64,000 nt of DNA from Arsenicibacter sp965247375. Lineage in GTDB: Bacteria > Bacteroidota > Bacteroidia > Cytophagales > Spirosomataceae. This document shows, one piece after another, positions 52,410 to 62,252 of this stretch (the first letter of the stretch is position 1; each line of letters opens with the position of its first letter). The notes beneath the pieces were generated by a model. The model was not told the DNA's origin. It ran no database searches and saw nothing but the letters and a program-made list of their open reading frames with translations. Where the stretch lies: positions 190,024 to 254,023 of the forward strand of contig CBDFHU010000161.1 in the NCBI GenBank assembly GCA_965247375.1, read 5' to 3'. Made by a program: the position numbers and the translations under genes.

Positions 52410-53225
52410 ATGTACGTAAAACCAAAGAAACACCTCGGGCAGCATTTTCTTGATGATCAGCGCATTGCCCAGAATATAGCCGATTTGTTGACCGGTCACA
52501 ACGGGTATAAATATGTGCTCGAAATCGGTCCCGGAACCGGCGTGCTGACCCAGTATTTACTGCCTAAATCAGAATACGAAACCTATGTTGTCGAAATTGA
52601 CACCGAGTCGGTTACGTACCTGAAAAAATACTTTCTGCCGCTTAAGGGCCGGATTTTTGAAGGTGACTTCCTGACGATGGATCCCCGGACATTTACGTTT
52701 GGCGAAGAAGGCAGCGAGCCCCCGTTTGCGGTCATCGGTAACTTCCCGTATAATATTTCGTCGCAGATTTTCTTTAAGATTCTGGAAATCAAAGACCGTG
52801 TACCCGAAGTGGTGTGTATGCTTCAGCGGGAGGTAGCCCAGCGGCTAGCGGCTCCGGCCGGCAAAAAAGACTATGGCCTGCTGAGCGTATTTTTACAGGC
52901 ATGGTACGACATTACGTATGAATTTACCGTTGACCCGGACGTATTTATTCCGCCACCGAAAGTCCATTCGGGTGTTATCCGGCTGAAACGCAATCAGGTA
53001 ACTGAACTGGGCTGTGACGAACGCAAGTTTATCCAGGTCGTAAAAGCCGGATTTAACCAGCGCCGGAAAACGCTGCGGAATGCCCTCAAACCATTGGGTA
53101 TCACTGAAGCGGCGGCGGCCAGCCATTTCATGGACAAGCGCGCCGAACAGCTGAGTGTCGCCGATTTTGTTACGCTCACCTTACTGATGAGCGACAAATC
53201 GGTCAAGGCTGCCGGCAACGAATAA
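52410..53225 (+). CDS. rsmA: 16S rRNA (adenine1518/1519-N6) dimethyltransferase
   Basis: 271 residues. SAM motif LEIGPGTGVLTQYLL, NFPYNISSQI (the catalytic NLPY-type motif), and the KPKKHLGQHFL start are typical of KsgA/RsmA, which dimethylates two adjacent adenosines near the 3' end of 16S rRNA. Cytoplasmic, housekeeping. Confidence 0.95.
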   Translation: MYVKPKKHLGQHFLDDQRIAQNIADLLTGHNGYKYVLEIGPGTGVLTQYLLPKSEYETYVVEIDTESVTYLKKYFLPLKGRIFEGDFLTMDPRTFTFGEEGSEPPFAVIGNFPYNISSQIFFKILEIKDRVPEVVCMLQREVAQRLAAPAGKKDYGLLSVFLQAWYDITYEFTVDPDVFIPPPKVHSGVIRLKRNQVTELGCDERKFIQVVKAGFNQRRKTLRNALKPLGITEAAAASHFMDKRAEQLSVADFVTLTLLMSDKSVKAAGNE

Positions 53226-53305
53226 ACCGCAGACGTAAAGTTGCCTCTAACAAACGGGCGCACCCGTACGTTTTACCTGCAACCGAAATTCTACCGTACT
53301 GACTA

Positions 53306-54658
53306 ATGACATTCGAGCTTACCAAAGAATACCTTGAACATATTCAGCTGGCGATTGAAGAGCGCGACGAAGCGACACTCAGAGCTGATATGGAAGAGCT
53401 GTACCCGGCCGATATTTCAGGTATTTTATTTGAACTCGAACCTGACCGGGCCCATTATCTGCTTAGTTTACTGAACCAGCAGGTGGGTGCCGATATTCTG
53501 GCGAATCTCGACCCTGCCGTCCGGCTGGACCTGCTCGAAACCTTTTCGTCAGCTGACCTCGCACCGCTGATCAACGAAATGGACTCCGACGATGCCGTTG
53601 ATATTCTGAACGAACAGCCCATCCGCATCCGTGAAGAAGTCATTGCCTTGCTCGAAGACCGCGAACAGGCCCGCTTTATTCTCGACCTGCTGCATTACGA
53701 TGAAGACGTGGCCGGCGGACTCATGCAGAAGGAGCTGGTTAAAATCAATGTCAACCTGACCGTAAACGCCTGTATCGAGGAAATCCGTGACCAGACTGAA
53801 GATGTGGAAAAGGTGTATTCTGTCTATGTGGTCGACGATGCCGATGTACTGCTGGGGCTGGTATCGCTGAAGCGGATTGTACTGGCCCGCCGTAACGCGA
53901 AAATCGCCGACATTTATACACAGGACATTCTGTTTGTGGAGACCTACCGGCCGGTCGAAGAAGTGGCCGAGATCATGCAGCGCTATGACCTTGATGCCAT
54001 TCCGGTTGTAAACGTGCAGGGGAGGCTACTCGGGCAAATCACCATTGATGATGTAGTTGACGTAATCACCGAACAGGCCGATGAGGATATCCAGGCCATT
54101 TCGGGTCTCTCGGGCGAAGTCGAAGAAGATGATAACATCTGGGCACGGTCGCGGGTGCAGCTGCCATGGCTGGTTGCCGGGGCGGTGGGCAGTTTACTGG
54201 CGGCTACGGTTATCAACGGCTTTCAGAGCCAGCTGAGTAAGATTGCCGCACTGGCTGCGTTCATTCCCATCATTGGTTCTACGGGCGGTAACGTCGGGAT
54301 TCAGACCGCCTCGCTGATTGTCCAGAGTCTGGCCGATACGTCGGGGCTAAGTACGACCCTGTCCCAACGGCTGCTGCGGGCCTTTCTGGTAGCGATCATC
54401 AACGGACTGGTGGTCGGTCTAATGGCGGGCACCTATACCTTTCTGATCGGCGAACCCCGTCTGTTCTGGGTTGTCGGCTTGTCGTTGCTGGCGGTGGTGA
54501 TGCTGGCTTCGTTTATGGGTACAATTACCCCGCTGCTGCTCAACCGCATCGGAATAAATCCGGCGGTGGCGTCAGGACCGTTTATTACAACCGCCAACGA
54601 CCTCATCGGTATCGGGGTCTACTTTACCATTGCCGAACTGCTGCTTGCAGAGGTTTAA
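53306..54658 (+). CDS. mgtE: Magnesium transporter MgtE
   Basis: 450 residues: N-terminal helical domain, two CBS domains (about residues 135-260), and five C-terminal transmembrane helices with the typical PIIGSTGGNVGIQT pore stretch near 322-335. It is a Mg2+-gated inner-membrane channel. Confidence 0.93.
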   Translation: MTFELTKEYLEHIQLAIEERDEATLRADMEELYPADISGILFELEPDRAHYLLSLLNQQVGADILANLDPAVRLDLLETFSSADLAPLINEMDSDDAVDILNEQPIRIREEVIALLEDREQARFILDLLHYDEDVAGGLMQKELVKINVNLTVNACIEEIRDQTEDVEKVYSVYVVDDADVLLGLVSLKRIVLARRNAKIADIYTQDILFVETYRPVEEVAEIMQRYDLDAIPVVNVQGRLLGQITIDDVVDVITEQADEDIQAISGLSGEVEEDDNIWARSRVQLPWLVAGAVGSLLAATVINGFQSQLSKIAALAAFIPIIGSTGGNVGIQTASLIVQSLADTSGLSTTLSQRLLRAFLVAIINGLVVGLMAGTYTFLIGEPRLFWVVGLSLLAVVMLASFMGTITPLLLNRIGINPAVASGPFITTANDLIGIGVYFTIAELLLAEV

Positions 54659-54718
54659 GTGGTTATTCAGGCTAATTTCGTTACATTAGCACCGGTTTTA
54701 CCCGTCTTTTACTCCGTT

Positions 54719-55168
54719 ATGATCCGATACGCAACACTTCTTTTTCCGGTACTTGCCTTGGCTGTTGGCTGTCAGCAAACTGATAAACAGCAGCAGACTG
54801 ATTCGTCTGCGACTAATAAACCGGCAACCGCCTGCTACCAGCTGATGACGGCTCAGGATACCGTATCCATGCAGTTAACGACCAAAGGCGATGAGGCAAC
54901 CGGATCGCTGACTTATAATTTCTACGAAAAGGACCGTAACCAGGGCACTTTTACCGGCACCTTTCACGGAGACACGCTCTTTGCGGAGTATACGTTTCAG
55001 TCAGAAGGTACGCAGTCGATCCGGGAAGTGGCGTTTTTGCGGCAGGGCGGGGAGCTGGTGGAAGGCTACAGCGATATGGAGGACCAGAACGGCCGGTTTG
55101 TCTTTACCGACAAACACACGCTTAACTTTACCGAAGGCATCCGGCTGAAAAAAGGAACGTGTCAGTGA
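54719..55168 (+). CDS. Small lipoprotein
   Basis: 149 residues from ATG 54719. Signal and lipobox (LAVGC, Cys about 18), a Gln/Thr-rich linker, then a beta-rich domain (TGSLTYNFYEKDRNQGTFTG). Family not recognised; the small all-beta domain may bind a ligand or the envelope. Confidence 0.7.
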   Translation: MIRYATLLFPVLALAVGCQQTDKQQQTDSSATNKPATACYQLMTAQDTVSMQLTTKGDEATGSLTYNFYEKDRNQGTFTGTFHGDTLFAEYTFQSEGTQSIREVAFLRQGGELVEGYSDMEDQNGRFVFTDKHTLNFTEGIRLKKGTCQ

Positions 55169-55229
55169 AGCCGCTTTGTTCAAACGAATCTTCCGGCCCG
55201 CACCCCCTCGGCATTTGGCAGGTTTTGGG

Positions 55230-55237
55230 TAATTTTG
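55230..55237 (+). promoter_or_regulatory. -7 element (TAATTTTG)
   Basis: TAATTTTG about 25 bp upstream of the dtd ATG at 55262. Confidence 0.55.
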
Positions 55238-55261
55238 GCCTTTATTTGCCTGAAGGACTTT

Positions 55262-55714
55262 ATGATCGCCGTAATTCAGCGTGTTTCGCAAGCCTCCGTT
55301 ACCATCGACGGACAAGTTAAAGGGGAAATTGGTACCGGGTTTATGATCCTGCTCGGAATTACCCATACCGATACTAAAGAAGATATTGACTGGCTCAGTA
55401 AAAAGATCGTGGGCATGCGCATCTTCAATGATGAAGAGGGCAAAATGAATCTCGATCTGAAAACCGTCGGCGGCAGCATCCTGCTGATCAGCCAGTTTAC
55501 GCTCCACGCCTCAACGAAAAAGGGTAATCGTCCCAGCTTCCTAGACGCCGCTAAACCCGACATTGCCATCCCGCTTTACGAACAGATGATCGCGCAGCTT
55601 TCGGCTGACCTGGGTCACCCTGTTGAAACCGGTGAGTTCGGTGCCGACATGAAAGTTTCGCTGCTCAACGACGGACCGGTAACGATAATTATTGATACCA
55701 AAAATCGTATTTAA
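55262..55714 (+). CDS. dtd: D-aminoacyl-tRNA deacylase
   Basis: 150 residues from ATG 55262. Motifs LLISQFTLHA (SQxT motif) and GxP-type GPVTIIID identify the DTD fold, which removes D-amino acids from mischarged tRNAs, protecting the cytoplasm. Compact, complete, one-gene unit. Confidence 0.94.
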   Translation: MIAVIQRVSQASVTIDGQVKGEIGTGFMILLGITHTDTKEDIDWLSKKIVGMRIFNDEEGKMNLDLKTVGGSILLISQFTLHASTKKGNRPSFLDAAKPDIAIPLYEQMIAQLSADLGHPVETGEFGADMKVSLLNDGPVTIIIDTKNRI

Positions 55715-55776
55715 CTCGCTTTTACGTTAATTTTACCAGACTCCCCCTGCTCATTACCACGCAGGATGTAAACTGA

Positions 55777-56418
55777 ATGGATTTTTTTCCGGCCGAATTA
55801 ACTGATTACGTTGAAAGCCATACGTCGCCTGAAAGTGATGTTTTACAACGGCTTAACCGCAATACACACGCTCACGTCCTTCGCCCGCGCATGTTGTCGG
55901 GGCATTTACAGGGACGCTTGCTGTCCATGTTGTCGCACATGCTTCGTCCGCGGCGCATTCTTGAACTCGGTACCTATACCGGCTATTCGGCCCTTTGCCT
56001 GGCCGAAGGACTAGCTGATGACGGTTTCCTGATTACCATCGACAACAATGAAGAACTGGAAGATTTTGCCCGCTCCTACTGGCAGCAAAGCCCGTATGCC
56101 GGTAAAATCGACTTCCGGCTGGGCGATGCGGCCCAGATCATCAACAGCCTGGATGAAACATTTGATCTGGTTTTTATTGATGCCGACAAGCGCAACAACG
56201 GTACTTATTTTGACCTGATCATCGACAAAGTACGCCCCGGCGGTATTATTCTCGCCGATAATGTACTCTGGAGCGGCAAGGTAGTCGGCCCCGTTAAGGC
56301 GTCCGATAAGGATACACACGCGGTTTTAGCCTTTAATGATAAAATAAATGCGGATCCGCGCGTTGAGAATATATTGCTGCCGATCCGCGACGGGTTGATG
56401 ATGATGCGCAAGAAGTGA
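55777..56418 (+). CDS. SAM-dependent O-methyltransferase
   Basis: 213 residues of the catechol-O-methyltransferase-like family. SAM motif LELGTYTGYSAL, metal-binding FIDADKRN and LADNVLWSGKV. Methylates hydroxyl groups of small aromatics or quinones; no substrate can be assigned. Followed closely by the transglycosylase gene. Confidence 0.9.
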   Translation: MDFFPAELTDYVESHTSPESDVLQRLNRNTHAHVLRPRMLSGHLQGRLLSMLSHMLRPRRILELGTYTGYSALCLAEGLADDGFLITIDNNEELEDFARSYWQQSPYAGKIDFRLGDAAQIINSLDETFDLVFIDADKRNNGTYFDLIIDKVRPGGIILADNVLWSGKVVGPVKASDKDTHAVLAFNDKINADPRVENILLPIRDGLMMMRKK

Positions 56419-56454
56419 TTACCTGTATTGATTAACACTGTTAACGAATAACCC

Positions 56455-58761
56455 ATGAATAGACCGTACACCCTGACCTGCCTCTTCCTGCTCATCAGCT
56501 GGTTGACACTGGCCCAGCCTGTACCGACTCCACCCATACCGGCTCAGGTCAGCTTCGCCGGTATTTCTGTGAATTTCGACGATGGTGCCCGTAACATCAT
56601 TCAGCAGGATGTCCGTGCCCTGTTGTCGAACCGGCAGTTCTGGCAAGCCAAGCTTGATCGTGTCGTGCTGTATTTCCCGACCATAGAAGCCATCCTGACC
56701 GATGAAGAAGTACCGACCGATTTCAAATACCTGGCCGTTCAGGAAAGCTCGCTGCTGCCCGACGCGATTTCGTCGTCACAGGCAGTCGGCTTCTGGCAGT
56801 TCAAGGAAGGTACCGCCATCGATCACGGCATGCGGGTTGACAGTGAGGTTGACGAACGCCGGAGCATCAATGCCTCAACCCACGGTGCAGCTAAATACCT
56901 TAAACGCAGCAACGGCATTTATAACAACTGGGTATCCGCCCTGTATTCGTATTATCTCGGTACCGGAGGCATTAGTAAGCTGATTTCGCCGGACTGGGCC
57001 TATGCGAAGGAAATCTATCTGGATGGTCAGACCGACCGCTACATGCTTCGGTTCTTTGCTCACAAAATTGCGATTGAAAGCGCGATTGCCAATCACCAGA
57101 CGGCGAATACCATTGCACTGGTTGAATACCCGAAGGCAAGCGGCAAGGCCCTGAATCAGGTGGCCGAAGAGGTTGGCGTTGATCCGTCGGAACTCCGGAA
57201 ATACAACCGCTGGGTACTGGCCGACAACATCCCGAATGATAAGGCGTACTCACTGATGGTACCGACGCCGACCAACCAGATCAATGATGTAAGGCAAAAA
57301 ATTGGCCAGGCTACCGACCGGCCGACGGCCGATTTCAGCCAGAACGATATTGGTTTTCCTGTTCTGCGTAAAATCACAACCGGCGTTCAGAGCAAAAACG
57401 ATCCGATCCTGTACGAAATTAACGGGCTGCCCGGTATTCAGGCCCAGGCCGGTGATAATGCCGGTTCGCTGGCCCGTAAGGCGCGTGTGAGTCTGTCAAG
57501 CTTTCTGCGGTATAACGAGTTAGGCGAGCTGGATCCGATTGTGCCGGGCGAAGTATACTACCTGGCCAAAAAGCGTAAGAAAGCCCTCGTACCGTACCAT
57601 ACCGTCCGCGAAGACGAAACGATCCGCAGTATTGCCCAGCGCTATGGTATCCGGACAAAGTTCATCATGCGCTACAACCGGCTCGACCGCGTCCAGAAAC
57701 TTCAGGTTGGCCGTGTGATGTGGCTGCGTGAAAAACGGCCGAGAGACCGCCCTGTCGAGGTGATCAACTCGCCGACACCACCGGTCTACGACCGGACTCC
57801 GTCGATTCCGTCAAACCAGCCGGGGGTAAACCGGGCTACCGCTTCAACACCTGCTGATCAGCCGGCGGATGGCAACCCGACCCGCAGCAGCGATTACCCG
57901 AAAACCGCCGCCGACCGCAAGGTATATACCCCGAAACTGGCTGGTACCCCAATCGACGAACCGGCTACGAAACCGGCACCGACAACACCGGCCCCTGTAC
58001 CGGCCAACCCCGCACCGGTAAATACACCGGCCCGCACATCGTCAGCTCCGTCACGGTCAGCCGATAACCCGGCCGGTACCCAGCGGGTAGTCATTGTCCG
58101 GGATGGCAGCGGCACATCGACAACAACGACACCGGTCGGTACACCGGCCACGTCGACACGGCAGCCGGCAGGCATCGACGAAAGCAGCATTCCGACCGAC
58201 GATAAGCCACCGATTAGCGTACCAACCAAACCATCCGGCAACGGCGGGTTTGAGGTAACCGGCAACCCGTCAACGGCCGGCCGCGCGACCGGTACGAAGG
58301 CTAAACCATTCACGCCATCAGCCGGCAACAACAGCACGCCGAAAACCGAACCGGTAACGGCACCGGCCAAAACACCGGCCATCACAACGCCGAAAGGGGC
58401 CCGTTCGATGACGCACACCGTGCAGGGCGGACAGACGTATTACAGCATTTCTAAAATTTACGGTGTCAGTATCGACGATCTGCTGGCCTGGAATAGCCTG
58501 ACCCTTGAGGACCGGCTGTCAGTTGGTCAGCAGCTCAGCATCCGGAATGTACCGGCCGGTTTTCCGGTAGGTCAGGAAGTGCGTCCATCCACCGGCAGCA
58601 GCCAGCCAAAAGAAGACGTTGTTTACCATACCGTGCAAAAAGGTGAAACCATGTTCCGGATTTCCAAACAATACAACGTCAGTGTTGAGCAGATTCAGCA
58701 ATGGAATGGGCTGACGGATGTGACGGTGAAAGAAGGACAAAAAATAAAGATCATTAAGTAA
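56455..58761 (+). CDS. LysM lytic transglycosylase (MltD-like)
   Basis: 768 residues. Signal peptide (1-20), then a SLT domain with catalytic Glu97 in LAVQESSLLPDAI, followed by AVGFWQFKEGTA. A LysM (PYHTVREDETIRSIAQRYG), a ~200-residue Pro/Thr/Ser-rich linker (about 435-650), and two C-terminal LysMs (THTVQGGQTYYSISKIYG, YHTVQKGETMFRISKQYN). It cleaves peptidoglycan strands in the periplasm. It ends two bases before the DUF3109 start. Confidence 0.92.
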   Translation: MNRPYTLTCLFLLISWLTLAQPVPTPPIPAQVSFAGISVNFDDGARNIIQQDVRALLSNRQFWQAKLDRVVLYFPTIEAILTDEEVPTDFKYLAVQESSLLPDAISSSQAVGFWQFKEGTAIDHGMRVDSEVDERRSINASTHGAAKYLKRSNGIYNNWVSALYSYYLGTGGISKLISPDWAYAKEIYLDGQTDRYMLRFFAHKIAIESAIANHQTANTIALVEYPKASGKALNQVAEEVGVDPSELRKYNRWVLADNIPNDKAYSLMVPTPTNQINDVRQKIGQATDRPTADFSQNDIGFPVLRKITTGVQSKNDPILYEINGLPGIQAQAGDNAGSLARKARVSLSSFLRYNELGELDPIVPGEVYYLAKKRKKALVPYHTVREDETIRSIAQRYGIRTKFIMRYNRLDRVQKLQVGRVMWLREKRPRDRPVEVINSPTPPVYDRTPSIPSNQPGVNRATASTPADQPADGNPTRSSDYPKTAADRKVYTPKLAGTPIDEPATKPAPTTPAPVPANPAPVNTPARTSSAPSRSADNPAGTQRVVIVRDGSGTSTTTTPVGTPATSTRQPAGIDESSIPTDDKPPISVPTKPSGNGGFEVTGNPSTAGRATGTKAKPFTPSAGNNSTPKTEPVTAPAKTPAITTPKGARSMTHTVQGGQTYYSISKIYGVSIDDLLAWNSLTLEDRLSVGQQLSIRNVPAGFPVGQEVRPSTGSSQPKEDVVYHTVQKGETMFRISKQYNVSVEQIQQWNGLTDVTVKEGQKIKIIK

Positions 58762-58763
58762 CC

Positions 58764-59330
58764 ATGATATTAATCGATAACACCTGCATCAGTGATGACG
58801 TTGCTGACAAGTTTTTTGTCTGCAACCTGGACAAATGCAAAGGTGCCTGCTGTGTAGAAGGCGATATGGGCGCTCCGCTGGAGGCCGGTGAGCCCGAAAT
58901 GCTCAAAAAGATTTACCCGAAAATCAAATCGTACCTTTCTCCTGCCGGCATCAAAGCCATTGAAGAGCAGGGGCTGTATGAGCAGGATGTCGACGGCGAT
59001 TATGTGACCACGACGGTTGGCGGGCGTGAATGCGTTTATGCCATTTACGACGACAAAGGCATCCTGAAATGCGGCATCGAAGAAGCCTACAACGATGGCG
59101 TGGTTGACTGGAAGAAACCGGTTTCCTGCCACCTCTATCCGATCCGCGTGACCAAATACGAAGCCTATCATGCCCTGAATTACGACCGCTGGCCGATTTG
59201 CAGCCCGGCCTGTAGTTTCGGCGAACAATTGCAGGTACCGGTCTACAAGTTTGTCCGCGAGGCACTCGTCCGTGCCTACGGCCAGGAATGGTACGACAAA
59301 CTGGTCACCGCCATCGAGACAAAAGAATAG
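58764..59330 (+). CDS. DUF3109 family protein
   Basis: 188 residues. Cys-rich: CNLDKCKGACC near the N-terminus and later Cys in VSCHLYPIR and ICSPACSFG, a spacing typical of the DUF3109 family, which may bind a metal cluster. Function unknown. It begins 2 bp after the transglycosylase stop. Confidence 0.87.
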   Translation: MILIDNTCISDDVADKFFVCNLDKCKGACCVEGDMGAPLEAGEPEMLKKIYPKIKSYLSPAGIKAIEEQGLYEQDVDGDYVTTTVGGRECVYAIYDDKGILKCGIEEAYNDGVVDWKKPVSCHLYPIRVTKYEAYHALNYDRWPICSPACSFGEQLQVPVYKFVREALVRAYGQEWYDKLVTAIETKE

Positions 59331-59378
59331 ATGTAAACCACGCAAAAGCTCCGCAAGGGGCTTTTGCCCGTTAAGGTC

Positions 59379-59705
59379 ATGCGCGATTATTTTCAGGATG
59401 TCTATGACGTTGTCCGGCAGATTCCGGAAGGTAGGGTAACGACCTACGGAGCCATTGCCCGGTACCTGAGCCTGCGGGCGGGTGCCCGCATGGTTGGTTG
59501 GGCCATGAACGGCTCCCATACACAGCCGGGTATTCCGGCCCACCGCGTGGTGAACCGACTGGGCGTCCTTTCCGGAAAACACTTTTTTGGCTCCCCTACT
59601 GCCATGCAGGAACGCCTCGAAGCCGAAGGCGTCCGCGTTGACAATGATAAGGTAGTCGACTTCGACACGCTGCTCTGGGACCCGGCAACCGAACTGGCAC
59701 TCTAA
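59379..59705 (+). CDS. MGMT-like/alkyltransferase-like (ATL) protein
   Basis: 108 residues from ATG 59379 (a TTG at 59364 is the alternative). The MGMT wHTH and Arg finger are visible (RQIPEGRVTTYGAIARYLSL), and the active-site motif is PAHRVVN instead of PCHRV: the methyl-acceptor Cys is Ala. ATL proteins have Trp or Ala there, cannot take the alkyl group, and recruit nucleotide excision repair. It overlaps the mtgA end by 4 bp. Confidence 0.87.
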   Translation: MRDYFQDVYDVVRQIPEGRVTTYGAIARYLSLRAGARMVGWAMNGSHTQPGIPAHRVVNRLGVLSGKHFFGSPTAMQERLEAEGVRVDNDKVVDFDTLLWDPATELAL

Positions 59706-60581
59706 AGATTTTTGAGGTATTTCTGCCCGCCCAGCGCCCGCATCTGCCGCGAAATCTGCCGGGTCCCGGCGCAGGATGTAGCTCGACGGATGTTCAATGG
59801 AAAATTTGATCGGGTTTGGTAATACAGCCGCGATCCGGGCCGCCTCATCGCGAGACAGTAGCTTGGCCGTGTGCCCGTAGTATCGCTGCGAAGCTGCTTC
59901 AACCCCGAACGTCAGCGGGCCGGTTTCGGCCACATTCAGGTAAACCTCCAGAATGCGCTTTTTGCCCCAAATCAGCTCGATCAACACCGTAAAATATACC
60001 TCCAGCCCTTTACGGATATAACTCCGCCCGTTCCAGAGAAAAACATTTTTAGCCACCTGCTGCGAAATCGTACTGGCTCCGCGCGGCCGTTTGCGGGTTT
60101 TATTTTCCTTGATGGCATCCTGAATCTCGTCAAAGTCGAAACCCCAGTGCACCGGAAACTGCTGGTCTTCCGAAGCCACAACGGCCAGTGCGGCTTCCTT
60201 ACTGATTTCGTCGAGTGAGCGCCATTTTTTATAGACTTTAGCCGACTTGTCATCGCCCATCGCATCCAGTTTGCGGCTTACGACCAGTGGCGTTACCCAG
60301 ACCGGAATGTATTTCAGGATTATTACCCAGCCAATTGACCCCAGAAAGAGCCAGATAAACACCCGGATGCTGTACAAATAGATGGTATTCAGGAGCGGAT
60401 ACCGGCGGATAGCGGTCCGGATTTGCCGCAACAGATCCGGCGGTTCGTTTGCCGGCGGTTCAGGACGCGTATAGTTGCCCGCCGGCTTAGGGCCTGACCC
60501 ATCGGCCGGGCGGTTGTCTACCGTTTGCCGGGGGCGGTTGCGAAACGTGTTACGCGGAATATTCTGGTTGTTTGGTTGCAT
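59702..60581 (-). pseudogene. mtgA: Monofunctional peptidoglycan glycosyltransferase, with an apparent frameshift
   Basis: An N-terminal cytoplasmic Pro-rich tail (1-50), a transmembrane helix (72-95) and a complete GT51 catalytic domain: Glu138 in ASEDQQF, the RGASTISQQVAKN and KKRILEVYLNVAETG motifs. The expected C-terminus RQISRQMRALGGQKYL is in another frame. The two join if one G is removed from the GGG run at 59765-59767. Without this repair the frame runs about 310 codons antisense through two genes. The catalytic part is intact, so the product may work; a sequencing error is also possible. Confidence 0.8.
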
Positions 60582-60610
60582 AGGTGGCTGACTTCAGTGC
60601 GAAAATACAA

Positions 60611-61720
60611 CTACGCAAACAATTCGGAAGCGACCCGGTCCGCGAAAAGTTTACCAGCTTCAGTTAATATTAACACATCGCCCTGAATAGTTACCCAGCC
60701 AGCCTGCTGTAATTGAGCCAACGGTTTCTGCTGCACCCGCAGGAAGTCATTTTCAAGCAGTTTGTTCAGCTCCGTAACGGAACACCCCCAGATCGTTCGC
60801 AGACCCGTCAGCAGGTATTCATTGACTTGATCAGCGGCGGAAAGCGCTTCCACCGTAGCCGGAACGTCATTTTCTGCCAATGCTTTGATATACTTGCTGT
60901 TATTCGCCACGTTCCACTGCCGCTCGCGGCCATTATAGGAATGCGCACTCGGTCCCACTCCCAGATACGGACGACGTTTCCAGTACGCCGAATTATGCCG
61001 GGCAAACTGACCGGGCAACGCAAAATTGGAGATTTCATAATGCACATACCCGGCACCGGTCAGTTCTGCAACGAGTTCTTCAAACTGTCCGGCGGCAAGC
61101 ACTTCATCGACAGGTGTCAGTTTGCCTTTCTGCTGCCATCGCCCGAATGCCGTGTCCGGCTCAATCGTCAGGGCATAGGCAGATACGTGTGGTACCTGTA
61201 GGGCCAGGGCTTTGGCCAGATCCCGTTTCCAGACCTCGGATTTGATACCATAAATCAGATCAATGCTGATGTTGCTGAAACCAAGCTCACGGGCCAGCTG
61301 CACACAGTGTTCGGCCTCGGCGGCGGTATGTGCCCGGTTCATCCACCGGAGTGTTTCTTCGTCAAATGTCTGAATCCCGATGCTTAACCGATTGACAAAC
61401 CGGTGAAAAACAGACAGGTTGTCGGCCGTGAGATCATCGGGATTGGCTTCGAGTGTAATTTCAGGGTCCTGTATAACGGAAAACTGCTGATAAATGGTCT
61501 CGAAAATCTGCGTCAGTTCCGCTTCACTGAGCAAGGACGGCGTTCCTCCCCCGAAATAAATGGTTTCCAGCGGCAGATCGGGCAGATACGCTTTCTGCAA
61601 CCGGATTTCCTGACAAATTGCATCCACCATAGCCGGTTTCTGCTTCAGGCTGGTACTGAAATGAAAGTCGCAGTAGTGGCAGGCCTGCTTACAAAACGGA
61701 ATATGTAGGTAAAGATGCAT
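60611..61720 (-). CDS. hemW: Radical SAM haem chaperone HemW
   Basis: 369 residues. The Fe-S-binding motif CKQACHYCDF (residues 10-19) and the GGGTPSLL segment identify the HemN/HemW family. It matches HemW rather than HemN because the coproporphyrinogen-specific features are missing and the length is short. It probably inserts haem into respiratory proteins. Its ATG overlaps the stop of the GNAT gene upstream by one base. Confidence 0.9.
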   Translation of the reverse strand: MHLYLHIPFCKQACHYCDFHFSTSLKQKPAMVDAICQEIRLQKAYLPDLPLETIYFGGGTPSLLSEAELTQIFETIYQQFSVIQDPEITLEANPDDLTADNLSVFHRFVNRLSIGIQTFDEETLRWMNRAHTAAEAEHCVQLARELGFSNISIDLIYGIKSEVWKRDLAKALALQVPHVSAYALTIEPDTAFGRWQQKGKLTPVDEVLAAGQFEELVAELTGAGYVHYEISNFALPGQFARHNSAYWKRRPYLGVGPSAHSYNGRERQWNVANNSKYIKALAENDVPATVEALSAADQVNEYLLTGLRTIWGCSVTELNKLLENDFLRVQQKPLAQLQQAGWVTIQGDVLILTEAGKLFADRVASELFA

Positions 61721-62232
61721 TACAGTTTCTTTTCCAACACAATGATCAGTCCGTATGTTCCTTCCTGAGTACCGATGATATCAAAGCCTTGCCGGATGTT
61801 GAGCAGCAGCATGGAACGCCACTGGTTGTAGGTTTGGGTACGGACCGCCCGGTAGCCATTGTGCCGGCACCAGTCATGTTGCTGCTGCATGAGTTGTGTC
61901 GCAATGCCATGTCCGCGCCACGCCGGATCGACGCAGCCCAGCCAACTGTAAAAATGGCCTTCTTTGCGCTCGTAGCCCATTTTATAGCCAATCACACGGT
62001 CCTGGCTACGCGCCAGCCAAACCGTCAGCCGCCGGTTTTGGTAGTAGCGCATCTCGGCCAGCACTTCTTCCCGCATCTGATCCGGAAAAACCGTCAGATG
62101 TAAATCCAGTAACGATTGCAGCAACATGGCAGATGGCAGGCCGGTTACCATCTCATAATGGATCTCTGCGGGCGGATATGTAGCGTTTTTTGTCACGGGC
62201 AATACGGTTTTGTCCCGCGAAAATAAGGCCAA
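61720..62232 (-). CDS. GNAT family N-acetyltransferase
   Basis: 170 residues. Acetyl-CoA-binding signature in the VDPAWRGHGIATQLMQQQHDWC segment (the RGxGIA loop) and the C-terminal strand IRQGFDIIGTQEG. Substrate unknown. It runs in the same direction as hemW and their ends overlap. Confidence 0.87.
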   Translation of the reverse strand: MALFSRDKTVLPVTKNATYPPAEIHYEMVTGLPSAMLLQSLLDLHLTVFPDQMREEVLAEMRYYQNRRLTVWLARSQDRVIGYKMGYERKEGHFYSWLGCVDPAWRGHGIATQLMQQQHDWCRHNGYRAVRTQTYNQWRSMLLLNIRQGFDIIGTQEGTYGLIIVLEKKL

Positions 62233-62252
62233 ATCCGTTGAAATTTATCGCT

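Noticed and set aside
58770..59701. Extension of the minus-strand mtgA frame by about 310 codons
   Set aside because: It is antisense to the DUF3109 and MGMT genes and exists only because of the frameshift near 59766.
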